From Elusimicrobia bacterium HGW-Elusimicrobia-1 (GTDB lineage: Bacteria > Elusimicrobiota > Endomicrobiia > PHAN01): DNA of 64,000 nt. Location of the stretch: positions 1-64,000 of the forward strand of contig PHAN01000003.1 of NCBI GenBank assembly GCA_002841695.1. Reading direction: 5' to 3'. Below are positions 9,992 through 18,843 of the stretch, piece by piece. Each line of letters opens with the position of its first letter. Position 1 is the stretch's first letter. The notes below the pieces were generated by a model. That model was not told the DNA's origin. It did no database searches and saw only the letters and a program-made list of their open reading frames with translations. The position numbers and the translations under genes are program-made.

Positions 9992-10125
9992 GAGACCATT
10001 GAAAAAACTATTTTTTGACCATTTTGTCATTCCCGAATGCTTTAATCGGGAATCCATTATTGACAGAAACTCTGGATTCCCGCTTCCGCGGGAATGACAT
10101 TACAAGGGTTTTTCAAAGGCCTCAT
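9992..10125. repeat. MITE-like inverted-repeat element, copy A
   Basis: About 134 bases ending in near-perfect inverted repeats: GAGACCATTGAAAAA on the left and TTTTTCAAAGGCCTC on the right. Inside are two palindromic GTCATTCCCG/CGGGAATGAC blocks. The reverse complement of this copy matches the element at 59033-59165 almost base for base over the core. It carries no coding capacity, so it depends on a transposase elsewhere. It lies between the giant exported protein and the PorV-type gene. Confidence 0.85.
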
Positions 10126-10150
10126 AATGCGATAATTAAGAGGTACATTT

Positions 10151-11101
10151 ATGAAAACAAAAAAATACTCGATAAAATGGATGGTCGCCGTGTCGGCGTT
10201 GTCAGCGGCGGCGGCGGCCTTTCCGTCGGGCGTTTTCGCGGGGGTGGGAACGACCGCCGCGCAGTTTCTTAAGTTAAGCCCCACTGCGCGCGGAGCCGCC
10301 ATGGCCGACGCTCAAGGCGCTTCGGCCGACGATGTATTCGCTATTTACTCAAATCCGGCAGGCCTTGCCGCTATGGAAAAAGCCCAGCTGGGGGCGTCTT
10401 ATATTACATATTTTACCGACGTAAATTACGGATTCGTGGGTTACGCCGATCCCGATAAAAGCATAGGAGCGGTGGGCATAGGTTTGACGTATCTTGTGAT
10501 AAACAAGATAGAACGTTATAGTATCAACGAAGTTAAAGGCGATGATTTCAACGCCGGCGATATGGCGCTGTCATTCGCCTGGGCGCGCCGCGACGCGATT
10601 CCGGCGGTGCTTGAAAACACGTCGGTCGGCGCGGCGCTCAGATTGATATCGTCCGAGATAGACCAGACGGCCGCCTATACCGCTTCCGTCGACATCGGAG
10701 CGATTCACCGTCCGGTTTCCGACGTGGCTGTCGCCATTGCCGTGCAGAATATCTCGCCCGGGCTCAAATTCAGGGAAGTCACCGATAACCTTCCGCTCAA
10801 TATCAAAGTCGCCGGAGCTTACGACGTTACCGAAGACGCCCGCCTGGGTCTTGAAATAAATCAGTACATCATAGACGCCAAATTCTACGCCGCCGTCGGC
10901 GGGGAATATTGGTTGTCCGAGAGGCGCCTCGCCCTGCGGCTGGGATATAAATACGGATACGACACGGCGTCGCTGGGCCCGCTTGTCGGCATTACCGGCG
11001 GTTTGGGTTTCCGCATCTGGGGAGCCGGATTGGATTACGCTTTTGTTCCGTTCGGGGATTTAGGCGATACTCACCGCGTGACTTTTTCCGCGAAATTTTA
11101 G
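10151..11101 (+). CDS. PorV/PorQ-family (UPF0164) outer-membrane protein
   Basis: 316 residues, signal peptide to about residue 27. The mature N-terminus has the family hallmark GTTAAQFLKLSPTARGAAMADA and then DVFAIYSNPAGLA, which places it in the PorV/PorQ (UPF0164) barrel family. The C-terminus ends in strand-like repeats closing with VTFSAKF. In Bacteroidota, PorV is the outer-membrane part of the type IX system that hands over proteins bearing C-terminal sorting domains. Its place next to a giant protein with such a C-terminus suggests a similar job here. No other T9SS gene is in the window, so this stays inference. Confidence 0.88.
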   Translation: MKTKKYSIKWMVAVSALSAAAAAFPSGVFAGVGTTAAQFLKLSPTARGAAMADAQGASADDVFAIYSNPAGLAAMEKAQLGASYITYFTDVNYGFVGYADPDKSIGAVGIGLTYLVINKIERYSINEVKGDDFNAGDMALSFAWARRDAIPAVLENTSVGAALRLISSEIDQTAAYTASVDIGAIHRPVSDVAVAIAVQNISPGLKFREVTDNLPLNIKVAGAYDVTEDARLGLEINQYIIDAKFYAAVGGEYWLSERRLALRLGYKYGYDTASLGPLVGITGGLGFRIWGAGLDYAFVPFGDLGDTHRVTFSAKF

Positions 11102-11183
11102 AAAGCCAACCGAAAACACAGCCGCTCAAAAAAAGCGCTGTCGCCTTTGTCAAATCATCTGACAACCCGGCCATCCAATCATA

Positions 11184-11224
11184 AATCCCCCTCTTTCCCC
11201 CTTTTTTAAAGGGGGATTTTTTTT
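11184..11224 (+). terminator. C5/G5 hairpin used as terminator after the PorV-type gene
   Basis: AATCCCCC (11184-11191) pairs with GGGGGATT (11211-11218) and is followed by an eight-T tract. The arms and the inner CTCTTTCCCCCTTTTT are shared with the repeat inside the gene at 16513 and resemble the composite element at 27924-28048. A dispersed repeat therefore appears to serve here as an intrinsic terminator before glgB. Confidence 0.7.
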
Positions 11225-11254
11225 AGGGAGGATTTGGCAACCTCTCTTTTTTTG

Positions 11255-11260
11255 TATAAT
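11255..11260 (+). promoter_or_regulatory. Promoter -10 (TATAAT) immediately before glgB
   Basis: TATAAT at 11255-11260 with a TTGGCA at 11234-11239 (15-base spacer, shorter than ideal). The first ATG of glgB begins only eight bases after the -10 box, about where transcription would start. The mRNA would then be leaderless, or translation would begin at the in-frame ATG at 11280. Confidence 0.5.
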
Positions 11261-11267
11261 CAAACTT

Positions 11268-13505
11268 ATGATTACTACAATGTCGGCGGAAGATATTCTT
11301 GCCATAGTCCGTTCCACCCACAGTAACCCTCATTACGTTCTGGGAATGCACGAAGTCGAAACAAAAGCGCCCGAAGGCGACAAGAAATGCGTCGCCGTGA
11401 GGGCATTTTTCCCGGATGCCAAAGAACTCCGCGTTATAGACGCGGCCGACGACACAAAGTCCTGGCAGGCCGACAAGATTCACGGCGACGGACTGTTCGA
11501 GGCGATAATCTGGGATCGTCCCGCGAAATTCCGTTACAAACTAAAAATCTTGAATTACGCCGGCGGCGAGTGGGTTACCGAAGACGCTTACGAAGAGTGG
11601 ATAAACGATTTGACCGGATACGACCGGTATCTTTTTTCGCGCGCCACGCACTATAAAATTTACGAAAAAATGGGCGCTCACATACGCACGATAAACGGCA
11701 AGCGCGGAGTGTTCTTTTCCGTCTGGGCGCCGAACGCCGCGCGCGTATCCGTAGTCGGGGATTTCAATAACTGGGACGGCCGCAAGAATCCTATGGATCT
11801 TCTTAAGGATTCGTCGGGCGTATGGGTATTGTTTCTGCCCGGCCTTGGCGTGGGCGACCTTTATAAATACGAGATAAAAACGCGCGACGGCGCGATTCTT
11901 CTTAAATCCGACCCGTACGCGCTTTTCGCCGAGCAACGTCCCAAAACTTCGTCGGTTGTTCACACGCTCGAGGACTATAAATGGACCGACGACAAATGGC
12001 TCAAACAGCGCGCCGAGCAGGATTTTTTGAACCGTCCCGTCAGCGTGTACGAAGTTCACGCCGGTTCGTGGAGGCGCTCTCCGGCTGACCCCGATAAGTT
12101 CCTGTCTTACAGGATTCTTGCCGAAACTCTTGTTCCCTACGTAAAAGAAATGGGCTTCACCCACATACAGCTTATGCCTTTGGCCGAGCATCCGCTCGAC
12201 GAGTCGTGGGGGTATCAGGTTGCCGGATATTACGCTCCCACATCGCGCTTCGGCGAGCCGCGCGACTTGCAGTATTTTGTCGACAAATGTCACGAGGCGG
12301 ACATAGGCGTGCTTATCGACTGGGTTCCCGGACATTTTCCCAAGGACGCGCACGGTCTCAGACGTTTCGACGGCACCGCGCTTTACGAACACGAAGACCC
12401 GCGCATGGGCGAGCATCCCGACTGGGGGACCCTGATATTCAACTACGGACGGCACGAGGTTAAAAATTTTCTCATATCCAACGCTCTCTACTGGCTGGAC
12501 AAATTCCATTTCGACGGCCTCCGCGTCGATGCCGTGGCCTCTATGCTTTATCTCGATTACGGCCGCAAATCCGGACAGTGGCTGCCGAACCGCTACGGCG
12601 GCAAGGAGAACCTTGAGGCCATAGAGTTTCTCAAACATCTGAACTCCGTCGTGTACCAGTATTTTCCTGGCGCTATGATGATAGCCGAGGAGTCGACTTC
12701 GTGGGCGGGCGTTTCGCGTCCGGCTTATCTGGGCGGGCTTGGTTTCGGGTTTAAGTGGAATATGGGATGGATGCACGACGTTCTGGACTACATCCGAAAG
12801 GACCCCATCCACAGGAGATTCCATCACAATCAGCTTACGTTCGGACTTCTCTACGCCTGGAGCGAAAACTTCATCCTGCCGTTTTCCCACGACGAAGTCG
12901 TGCACGGAAAGGGTTCTTTGATAAACAAGATGCCCGGCGATTACTGGCAGAAATTCGCGAACTTGCGGGCACTCTACACTTTTATGTGGGCGCACCCGGG
13001 TAAGCAGATGATTTTTATGGGACAGGAGTTCGGGCAGTTTTCCGAGTGGAACTGCCGCAAGTCGCTCGACTGGCATTTGCTTGGTTTCGAAAAACACTCC
13101 GGCATTCAGGCGTGCGTGCGCGACCTTAACGCCGTCTACGTCCGCGAAAAAGCCCTCTGGTCGAAGGACTTTGCCCCCGAAGGTTTTGACGGCATAAACT
13201 GCGACGACTCCGACAATTCGATAATATCTTTCATCCGACGCTCCGACGACCCGAAGGATTTTGTGGTTGCGGTCGTAAACTTTACTCCGGTTCCCCGCCG
13301 CGGATACGTTCTGGGCGTGCCGGAGGATTGTTACTACGAAGAAATCTTCAACTCCGACGCCTCCGTCTACGGCGGCTCCAACGTCGGTAACATCGGCGGC
13401 GTCCGCGCCCGCTCCGGCCGCGGCGCCCACCGCAAACCCCACTCCATAGAAGTCAGCATTCCGCCTCTCGGCGGGCTGATATTAAAACCCAGATACGATA
13501 AATAA
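11268..13505 (+). CDS. glgB: 1,4-alpha-glucan branching enzyme (GH13)
   Basis: 745 residues, the usual length. It makes alpha-1,6 branches in glycogen. An N-terminal early-set region precedes a CBM48 at about 140-225 (VFFSVWAPNAARVSVVGDFNNWDG). The GH13 barrel follows with all catalytic segments: nucleophile Asp in GLRVDAVASM (about residue 421), Glu in MIAEEST (about 473) and the transition-state Asp in SHDEVVH (about 541). A C-terminal beta domain closes the protein. No other glycogen gene is adjacent. The only other glucan-related feature is the CBM48-like membrane protein at 1503. Start is 11268 or 11280. Confidence 0.97.
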   Translation: MITTMSAEDILAIVRSTHSNPHYVLGMHEVETKAPEGDKKCVAVRAFFPDAKELRVIDAADDTKSWQADKIHGDGLFEAIIWDRPAKFRYKLKILNYAGGEWVTEDAYEEWINDLTGYDRYLFSRATHYKIYEKMGAHIRTINGKRGVFFSVWAPNAARVSVVGDFNNWDGRKNPMDLLKDSSGVWVLFLPGLGVGDLYKYEIKTRDGAILLKSDPYALFAEQRPKTSSVVHTLEDYKWTDDKWLKQRAEQDFLNRPVSVYEVHAGSWRRSPADPDKFLSYRILAETLVPYVKEMGFTHIQLMPLAEHPLDESWGYQVAGYYAPTSRFGEPRDLQYFVDKCHEADIGVLIDWVPGHFPKDAHGLRRFDGTALYEHEDPRMGEHPDWGTLIFNYGRHEVKNFLISNALYWLDKFHFDGLRVDAVASMLYLDYGRKSGQWLPNRYGGKENLEAIEFLKHLNSVVYQYFPGAMMIAEESTSWAGVSRPAYLGGLGFGFKWNMGWMHDVLDYIRKDPIHRRFHHNQLTFGLLYAWSENFILPFSHDEVVHGKGSLINKMPGDYWQKFANLRALYTFMWAHPGKQMIFMGQEFGQFSEWNCRKSLDWHLLGFEKHSGIQACVRDLNAVYVREKALWSKDFAPEGFDGINCDDSDNSIISFIRRSDDPKDFVVAVVNFTPVPRRGYVLGVPEDCYYEEIFNSDASVYGGSNVGNIGGVRARSGRGAHRKPHSIEVSIPPLGGLILKPRYDK

Positions 13506-13518
13506 CAGCCGATACAAA

Positions 13519-13563
13519 TAAAAAAGCGCTCCGTCGCCTTTCGAGTGACGGGACGCTTTTTTT
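13519..13563. terminator. Bidirectional hairpin terminator between glgB and tRNA-fMet
   Basis: AAAAAAGCG...CCGTC on the left pairs with GACGG...CGCTTTTTT on the right, with a short internal mismatch. The A-run and T-run at the two ends allow it to end both the rightward glgB transcript and the leftward tRNA transcript, which face each other here. Confidence 0.8.
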
Positions 13564-13564
13564 A

Positions 13565-13641
<77 letters not shown>

Positions 13642-13659
13642 ATTTTTTTCTTCCCGACG

Positions 13660-13689
13660 ATTATAACATATACTCCGCCGCGAAGTCAA
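13660..13689 (-). promoter_or_regulatory. Promoter of the initiator tRNA
   Basis: Read on the minus strand: TTGACT (13689-13684), an 18-base spacer, then TATAAT (13665-13660). The predicted start, about seven bases on, lies a dozen bases before the mature tRNA 5' end at 13641. Confidence 0.8.
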
Positions 13690-13729
13690 CCCGCCTGAGT
13701 TCCGCGGAATTTTGTATAATTTCCGCTGT

Positions 13730-16501
13730 ATGACAATAATGCGATTGCGCCTCTCCCTCGCCGCGACGTCCTTGTCGCTTGTGGCCGCGGTTTCCGCCGT
13801 CGCGCGGGCCGGGTATCCGCCGGCCGTCTCGCCCGCCGCGCTCAACGCCGCGAAAATCGAAGCCATCAAATCATTCGGCGCGCCGTCGGGCGAAGTCGCG
13901 TCGCAGAATGTCGCCGACGCGTATTATCTCGGCGGTAAATACGACGTGGCCCGCGCCCGCCATCTGAAATTCCTGAATCAATATCCCGCCTCGCCTCTCG
14001 CCGAAAAATCCGAATATTATCTCGCCGATACGTCTTATCGCCTGGGTATTTATGCGGAATCGCTCTTGGTCGCGGAAGCTTTTGTCGCGAAATATCCGTC
14101 GAGCCGTTACGCCGGTCACGCCCACCTTTTCAGGGCGCTTTCAATGTTTAAGTCGGAACGCTATACGGAGGGACTTACCGCTTTCGGGTACTACCTCAAC
14201 CGTCACCGCGTCGCGGGCCTCGACGAAACAGCCAAAGTATACGTGGCCGAGTCGTGGTTTCAGAGGGCCAGCTATAAGGAGGCCGCCGTCGAGTTCCGCG
14301 GACTTCTTGCGGCATATCCCAAATCATCGTCGAAGGCGCTGGCGCAGTTTCGCATAGGAGAGATTCTCTTAAGGAGTAATAACCCCGCCGATTCCCGCGG
14401 GGAGCTTGAGAAGATATTGTCCGATCCGGAAATGTCGCCGGAGTTCAAATCAAAAGCTCTCTATATGATCGCCGAGAGTCACTACCAGCAGAAAAATTAC
14501 CGTTCCGCCGCGAAATGCTACAAAAGAATAATAGATGATTTCGCCCGTTACGGGGAAGCGCCGCACGCCCGTCTGGGTCTTGCGTGGTGTCATCTGGGAG
14601 AACGCGATTATCAGTCCGCTCGCGCGGCCTTCTCGGCTTTTTCGGCGAAATATCCGCGCCACTGGGCTTCCGCCGACGCAGCTTATCTGGCCGCCATATG
14701 CGTGTATCTCGCCGGAGACAACGAATCCGCGGCGTCGGATTTTGCCGGTTTCATTAAATCCTATCCGTCTTCTCCGCGCTCCGCCGACGCATACTACTAC
14801 ACGGGCCACGCCAAATACCGCGCGGGGCATTTTGCCGAAGCGGCGGAAATTTTCAAGAATTTTGCAAAGAAATATACCGCGAACGGGCTTAAAGAATATG
14901 CGGATTTTATGCGGGCGGAATGCTTGTATAAAACGGCGGAGTATGATTTGGCGCGGCGGCATTATTCGGAATTTACCGAAAGGTATCCCGCTTCCGGTCT
15001 GGCCGACGACGCCTACTACAAAATAGCGCTGTGTCATTTGAAACGTATGGATCTTGCGCTGGCGGCGTCGGTTCTGGCCGATGTGACATCCAAATATCCG
15101 TCGACGGAAACCGCGCTCAGCGCGCGACTCGCTCTGGCCGAAGTGCTGTTCGCGCAGGGCAAAAAAAACGAGGCCTTCGACGCGCTCAAAGGCGCGTACT
15201 TGAAACACAGGGGCGCATCCGCGCAGTTTCTTATCGACGCTCAAACGGCCTCGCTTTACGCGAAATCCCTCGAATGGCAAAAAGCAGCGGACTTTTATGA
15301 ATCCGCCCTCAATGTAACGGTTTCTTCGTCGGCCGCGCGCGAGGAGACCTCGTTATCTTACGCCCTGTGTCTGGTCAATCTCGGTCGCCGCGCCGACGCG
15401 CGAAAAGCGCTTGCGCGGCTTTTATCGTCGGAGAATGTCTCTACGGCAGCGGAGGCATTGTTCCGTATGGCCGAAGCGGATTTCGACGAGCGCGATTATA
15501 AATCGGCTTCCGCGAAATACGAGAAAATCGTCTCGGCGCATCCGTCGGCCCGCTCGGCGCCGCAGGCGATGTTCCGTCTGGGCGAGATTGCCAAACAAGA
15601 CGGCGACTTGTCCCGCGCTTACGATATCTGGGCCGATATAGTCGAGAAGTATCCGTATTCGCCCGTCGGAGCCCAGACGCTGGCCGAAGCGGCGCAGTAT
15701 TTGCGCGACAACAAAAAATACGATAAGGCGCTTTCCGTCTATTCAAAAATAGAGTCCTCGTACCTTTATACCGATTTGGCCCGCGGCGCGTCTTTGGCAA
15801 TTGCCGGAATCCACAGAGAAACAGGAAACTCGGGTCTTGCCGCGGAAAAATACGAGCGCATCGTATCGGCGGCCCCGCCCGCGCACGTGGCCGCGGAAGC
15901 GGCATTCGCCTTGGCGGAGATAAAAGCCGAACGCGACGAGACATCCGCATCGCCCAAGAAAACCCGCGCGGCTTCGGCATTTCTTAAAGTTGCCGCCGAC
16001 TATCCCGACACGGATTTTGCCGCGGAATCTATTATGAGAGCGTCCGCGATTTACGACGCGGCGGGTGAAAAATCGCTGGCCAAAGAAATGAAAGACCGCC
16101 TGGCCGGGCGCTATCCTTCGTCGGCGCCGGCGGCGCGTCTGGCCGTGGAGGCCGCCCGCGTCAAAATGAATGCCCGCGAATACTCCGCGGCTATCGATAT
16201 TCTGGGTCCCGCCTCGGCGGGGCGTTCCGAGGATTCGGCCCGCGCCCAGAAAATGGCCGGCGACTGTTATTTCAAAATGTCGAGGTATTCCGAGGCGGCG
16301 GTGGAGTATCTTAAAGCCGTCTATCTTTTCAGAAATTACGAATCCATCGCGTCCGAAGCGCAGTTTTTGGCAGCCAAGGCGCTGGAATTAAAAAAAGACC
16401 GGCGCGAGGCCGTCAACGCTTATCGTCGGACGGTCGATTTCTTTCCGGGCACGCTCTGGGCCGCCGAGGCCGACGGCCGCATCAAAGAACTTTCAAAATA
16501 A
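13730..16501 (+). CDS. Large exported tetratricopeptide-repeat protein
   Basis: About 923 residues. A signal peptide (MRLRLSLAATSLSLVAAVSAVARA) begins at ATG 13739; ATG 13730 lies nine bases after a TATAAT (13715-13720). The body is more than fifteen TPR units of the YbgF/BamD-like kind, with recurring A.Y.LG.Y..A...F..F...YP.S..A. It is probably a periplasmic or surface scaffold. Gap sizes and order suggest one unit with the barrel gene and the ExbB-like channel downstream. No catalytic domain is seen. The closest functional analogy is TPR partners of Tol/Exb systems, which is inference. Confidence 0.88.
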   Translation: MTIMRLRLSLAATSLSLVAAVSAVARAGYPPAVSPAALNAAKIEAIKSFGAPSGEVASQNVADAYYLGGKYDVARARHLKFLNQYPASPLAEKSEYYLADTSYRLGIYAESLLVAEAFVAKYPSSRYAGHAHLFRALSMFKSERYTEGLTAFGYYLNRHRVAGLDETAKVYVAESWFQRASYKEAAVEFRGLLAAYPKSSSKALAQFRIGEILLRSNNPADSRGELEKILSDPEMSPEFKSKALYMIAESHYQQKNYRSAAKCYKRIIDDFARYGEAPHARLGLAWCHLGERDYQSARAAFSAFSAKYPRHWASADAAYLAAICVYLAGDNESAASDFAGFIKSYPSSPRSADAYYYTGHAKYRAGHFAEAAEIFKNFAKKYTANGLKEYADFMRAECLYKTAEYDLARRHYSEFTERYPASGLADDAYYKIALCHLKRMDLALAASVLADVTSKYPSTETALSARLALAEVLFAQGKKNEAFDALKGAYLKHRGASAQFLIDAQTASLYAKSLEWQKAADFYESALNVTVSSSAAREETSLSYALCLVNLGRRADARKALARLLSSENVSTAAEALFRMAEADFDERDYKSASAKYEKIVSAHPSARSAPQAMFRLGEIAKQDGDLSRAYDIWADIVEKYPYSPVGAQTLAEAAQYLRDNKKYDKALSVYSKIESSYLYTDLARGASLAIAGIHRETGNSGLAAEKYERIVSAAPPAHVAAEAAFALAEIKAERDETSASPKKTRAASAFLKVAADYPDTDFAAESIMRASAIYDAAGEKSLAKEMKDRLAGRYPSSAPAARLAVEAARVKMNAREYSAAIDILGPASAGRSEDSARAQKMAGDCYFKMSRYSEAAVEYLKAVYLFRNYESIASEAQFLAAKALELKKDRREAVNAYRRTVDFFPGTLWAAEADGRIKELSK

Positions 16502-16512
16502 TTCTCAGCGAT

Positions 16513-18180
16513 ATGAAAAAAAATGGAACGGCCCGCCTGCCGTCTGGAAATGCGGCGGCGGTATTAAATCCCCCTCTTTCCCCCTTTTTCAAAGGGGGAT
16601 TAAGGGGGAATTTTCGCGGCAATCAAGATAAATCCTGGCGGGTTGCCGTCGCCGCAAAAACCGATGCGGCGCGATTCCCGCGAACGCGGCGCGCAGCTTT
16701 TGCCGCCTGCTTTTTTTTATTGGCGGCAAACGGCTTTTCCGACGAGAGAGAACCTGTAAGCGTTTCCGAGCCGGTGTTTCGCGAGTCGCCCGTGGCCATC
16801 GAGCAGCAGGGCGACGTCAGTATAGACGAGCCGCTTTTAAGAAAACAGACATTTATTCCGGATTCGCCGCAGTTCCGTCTGCCCGATATACCGTCGGTGT
16901 ATTTTATGGCGAACCCGTCCGACGTCCGGCGGCTGGACTTCGGCTGGGCCGCTGGCAGTCACAATTTTTCGCGCGCGGAGCTTTCATACATTGTTTCGAC
17001 CGGCGCGGCGCGTCTTGAACTGTCGGCCGCCGCGGCGTCGTCCTTCGGGCCGTCGCCCGACGGAAAACTATCGCGCGCATCGCGGGAAATCGCCGCCGCG
17101 CGTTCTGCGGAACTGTCGCCGAGAGTTTCTCTTGATGTGTCGGCAGGGTTGTCGGAAAAATCCGTCCGGACTCTGGAAAAAACTCGCGCAAGTTTCGCGG
17201 CCGCGCTCGGGTACCATCCCGCCGACGGCGTGGTCGTTTCGGCTCGCGGCTCGTCGCAAAACATCGACGCGGGGCTGCGCCCGTCCGCCGAACCCGCCAT
17301 CCGCGCCGATTACCGCGACGCCGACGTCGAGGCGCGCTTCCTCCCCGACGCCGATACCGCCGTCTACGGAGGAATCGCGGTTTACTCGGGAGGACTTCCG
17401 TCGGGCGGCGATATTTCCATGCCCAAAGCCGGTCTGGACAAAATATTTTTCGACGTCGCCACGCTGTCGGCCGAAGTCAGGAACGAATCGGGAAATACCC
17501 GCTCGTCGGTGACGGTCGGGCTGCGTCCCGCCGACGGTTTCAGAGTGTATGTTTCGCGCCGCGACGGCTACCGTATCATAGCGCCCGACGACCTGTATCC
17601 CGACGGCCTTTTCGTCGTTACGCCGTCGGATTTTCGCGGGACATACCCGGAAAACGTTCTGGTTTCGGCGGGCGCGCGGTACGCTCCGCGCTCGGCATCC
17701 TCGGCCGGCGTGGAATTTACCCGCCGCGAAATCACGAATCATTTTTATCTTAAAGCTTCTTCATCCGCGGCCGCGCTTGAGCCGTCGTTCGTCGGCGGGG
17801 CCGTCGAAATAAACGATGTCGCCGGCTCTCTGAAACATCGTCTCGGCGGTTTTGAATTAACCGTCGGATTTTTATACAATACCGGCGAGTCCGTCCCCGG
17901 TTTTCCGAAGTTAAAATCGACGACGCGCGTCGGTTACACCGTCGATGGTTTTTCGGCCGGCCTCACTCACGAGGCCGCGTCGTCGAGGATGTTCGGCATC
18001 TCTCCCGAAGTATTCGCCGCCGACCTGTCAGTCGTGGATTTGGACGCGGAAATCAGGTTCGCGCCGGGACTGTTTCTGCTTGCCTCGGCCCGCAACGTAT
18101 TTTCCGCCGTTAATGAAATTCAGCCCGGCTTCGTCTCCGACGAGCGGGAGTTTACGCTGGGAATAAAAGCGTCTTTCTGA
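16513..18180 (+). CDS. Outer-membrane barrel protein whose 5' end contains a dispersed repeat
   Basis: 555 residues. The mature part is strand-rich (many SVxVxLRPxDGFRVYVS-like blocks) and ends in TLGIKASF, a terminal Phe typical of barrel proteins. The signal-peptide hydrophobic core (AAFAACFFLLAANGFS) only begins near residue 62. The preceding region reads in frame through a C5/G5 hairpin repeat (16566-16613) as NPPLSPFFKGGLRGNF. The repeat probably inserted between the start codon and the signal core, or the true start is a non-ATG codon I cannot identify. It follows the TPR gene by 11 bases. Confidence 0.7.
   Translation: MKKNGTARLPSGNAAAVLNPPLSPFFKGGLRGNFRGNQDKSWRVAVAAKTDAARFPRTRRAAFAACFFLLAANGFSDEREPVSVSEPVFRESPVAIEQQGDVSIDEPLLRKQTFIPDSPQFRLPDIPSVYFMANPSDVRRLDFGWAAGSHNFSRAELSYIVSTGAARLELSAAAASSFGPSPDGKLSRASREIAAARSAELSPRVSLDVSAGLSEKSVRTLEKTRASFAAALGYHPADGVVVSARGSSQNIDAGLRPSAEPAIRADYRDADVEARFLPDADTAVYGGIAVYSGGLPSGGDISMPKAGLDKIFFDVATLSAEVRNESGNTRSSVTVGLRPADGFRVYVSRRDGYRIIAPDDLYPDGLFVVTPSDFRGTYPENVLVSAGARYAPRSASSAGVEFTRREITNHFYLKASSSAAALEPSFVGGAVEINDVAGSLKHRLGGFELTVGFLYNTGESVPGFPKLKSTTRVGYTVDGFSAGLTHEAASSRMFGISPEVFAADLSVVDLDAEIRFAPGLFLLASARNVFSAVNEIQPGFVSDEREFTLGIKASF
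16566..16613. repeat. C5/G5 hairpin repeat inside a coding region
   Basis: AAATCCCCCTCTTTCCCC through TTTCAAAGGGGGATTAAGGG forms a hairpin with CCCCC/GGGGG arms. It is the same element as the terminator at 11184-11224, base for base over CCCCCTCTTTCCCCCTTTTT, but here it is read in frame at the start of the barrel gene at 16513. Confidence 0.8.
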
Positions 18181-18241
18181 ACTTTGAGGCGGTCCCCGCG
18201 CCGGAGCGCTGCCCTGACGCGGGTATCCGAAGGAAAAAACA

Positions 18242-18841
18242 ATGATAGATTACATTTTCAAGGGCGGTTTTATGATGCTGCCCCTCATCGCAAGTTCGGT
18301 CATTGCCCTCGCCATTATCATCGACCGGCTTATTTTTTTCCGCCGCATCTCCGTCGACGAGCGCATTTTGATGTCGCAGCTTGCCAAAGAAATTAAGAAC
18401 AAAAATATCGAGGGCGCCATAGCCGTATGCGCGAAGCATCCGGGTCCGCTGGCGGCGATTCTTGCGGCGGCCATCCGCAAATTTTCGCTCGACCGGCGGG
18501 AAATAGAAAACGCCATCGAGAACGAAGTCGTAAACGAAATGCCCAAGGTCGAAAAATATATTCCGGGGCTGGCGGTCATAGCGTCCGTCTCGACCCTTAT
18601 GGGTTTTACGGGAACCGTCACCGGAATGATACGGGCATTCGGCGACATCGCCTCGCGGGGCGTCTCCTCGCCGGCCGTGGTGGCCTCAGGAATTTCCGAG
18701 GCGCTCATAACCACCGCCACCGGACTGATTATAGCGATACCGACGATGCTGTTCTATCATTATTTTTCGTACAGAGTTTCGCGCCTTACGCTTGAAGTCG
18801 AAAAATGCACCAACGAACTTTTGGAGATTAAACCGAAATAA
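18242..18841 (+). CDS. MotA/TolQ/ExbB family proton channel protein
   Basis: 199 residues with three membrane segments: near the N-terminus (MMLPLIASSVIALAIIIDRL), in the middle (IPGLAVIASVSTLMGFTGTVTGMI) and towards the C-terminus (GISEALITTATGLIIAIPTML). The GFTGTVxGM and ALxTTAxGLxxAIP motifs are diagnostic for ExbB/TolQ, which with ExbD/TolR turns proton flow into work on the outer membrane. The expected ExbD/TolR gene is missing: two bases after the stop begins an unrelated, AT-richer gene. It may pair with an ExbD encoded elsewhere. Confidence 0.93.
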   Translation: MIDYIFKGGFMMLPLIASSVIALAIIIDRLIFFRRISVDERILMSQLAKEIKNKNIEGAIAVCAKHPGPLAAILAAAIRKFSLDRREIENAIENEVVNEMPKVEKYIPGLAVIASVSTLMGFTGTVTGMIRAFGDIASRGVSSPAVVASGISEALITTATGLIIAIPTMLFYHYFSYRVSRLTLEVEKCTNELLEIKPK

Positions 18842-18843
18842 AA

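Noticed and set aside
11541-13442. Open frame of more than 600 codons on the minus strand opposite glgB
   Set aside because: It mirrors the codon bias of glgB, has no start signal or recognisable domain, and lies wholly within a gene with all catalytic motifs. The same applies to long minus-strand frames opposite ssnA (26607-27677) and the 2-hydroxyglutarate oxidase-like gene (37891-39057).
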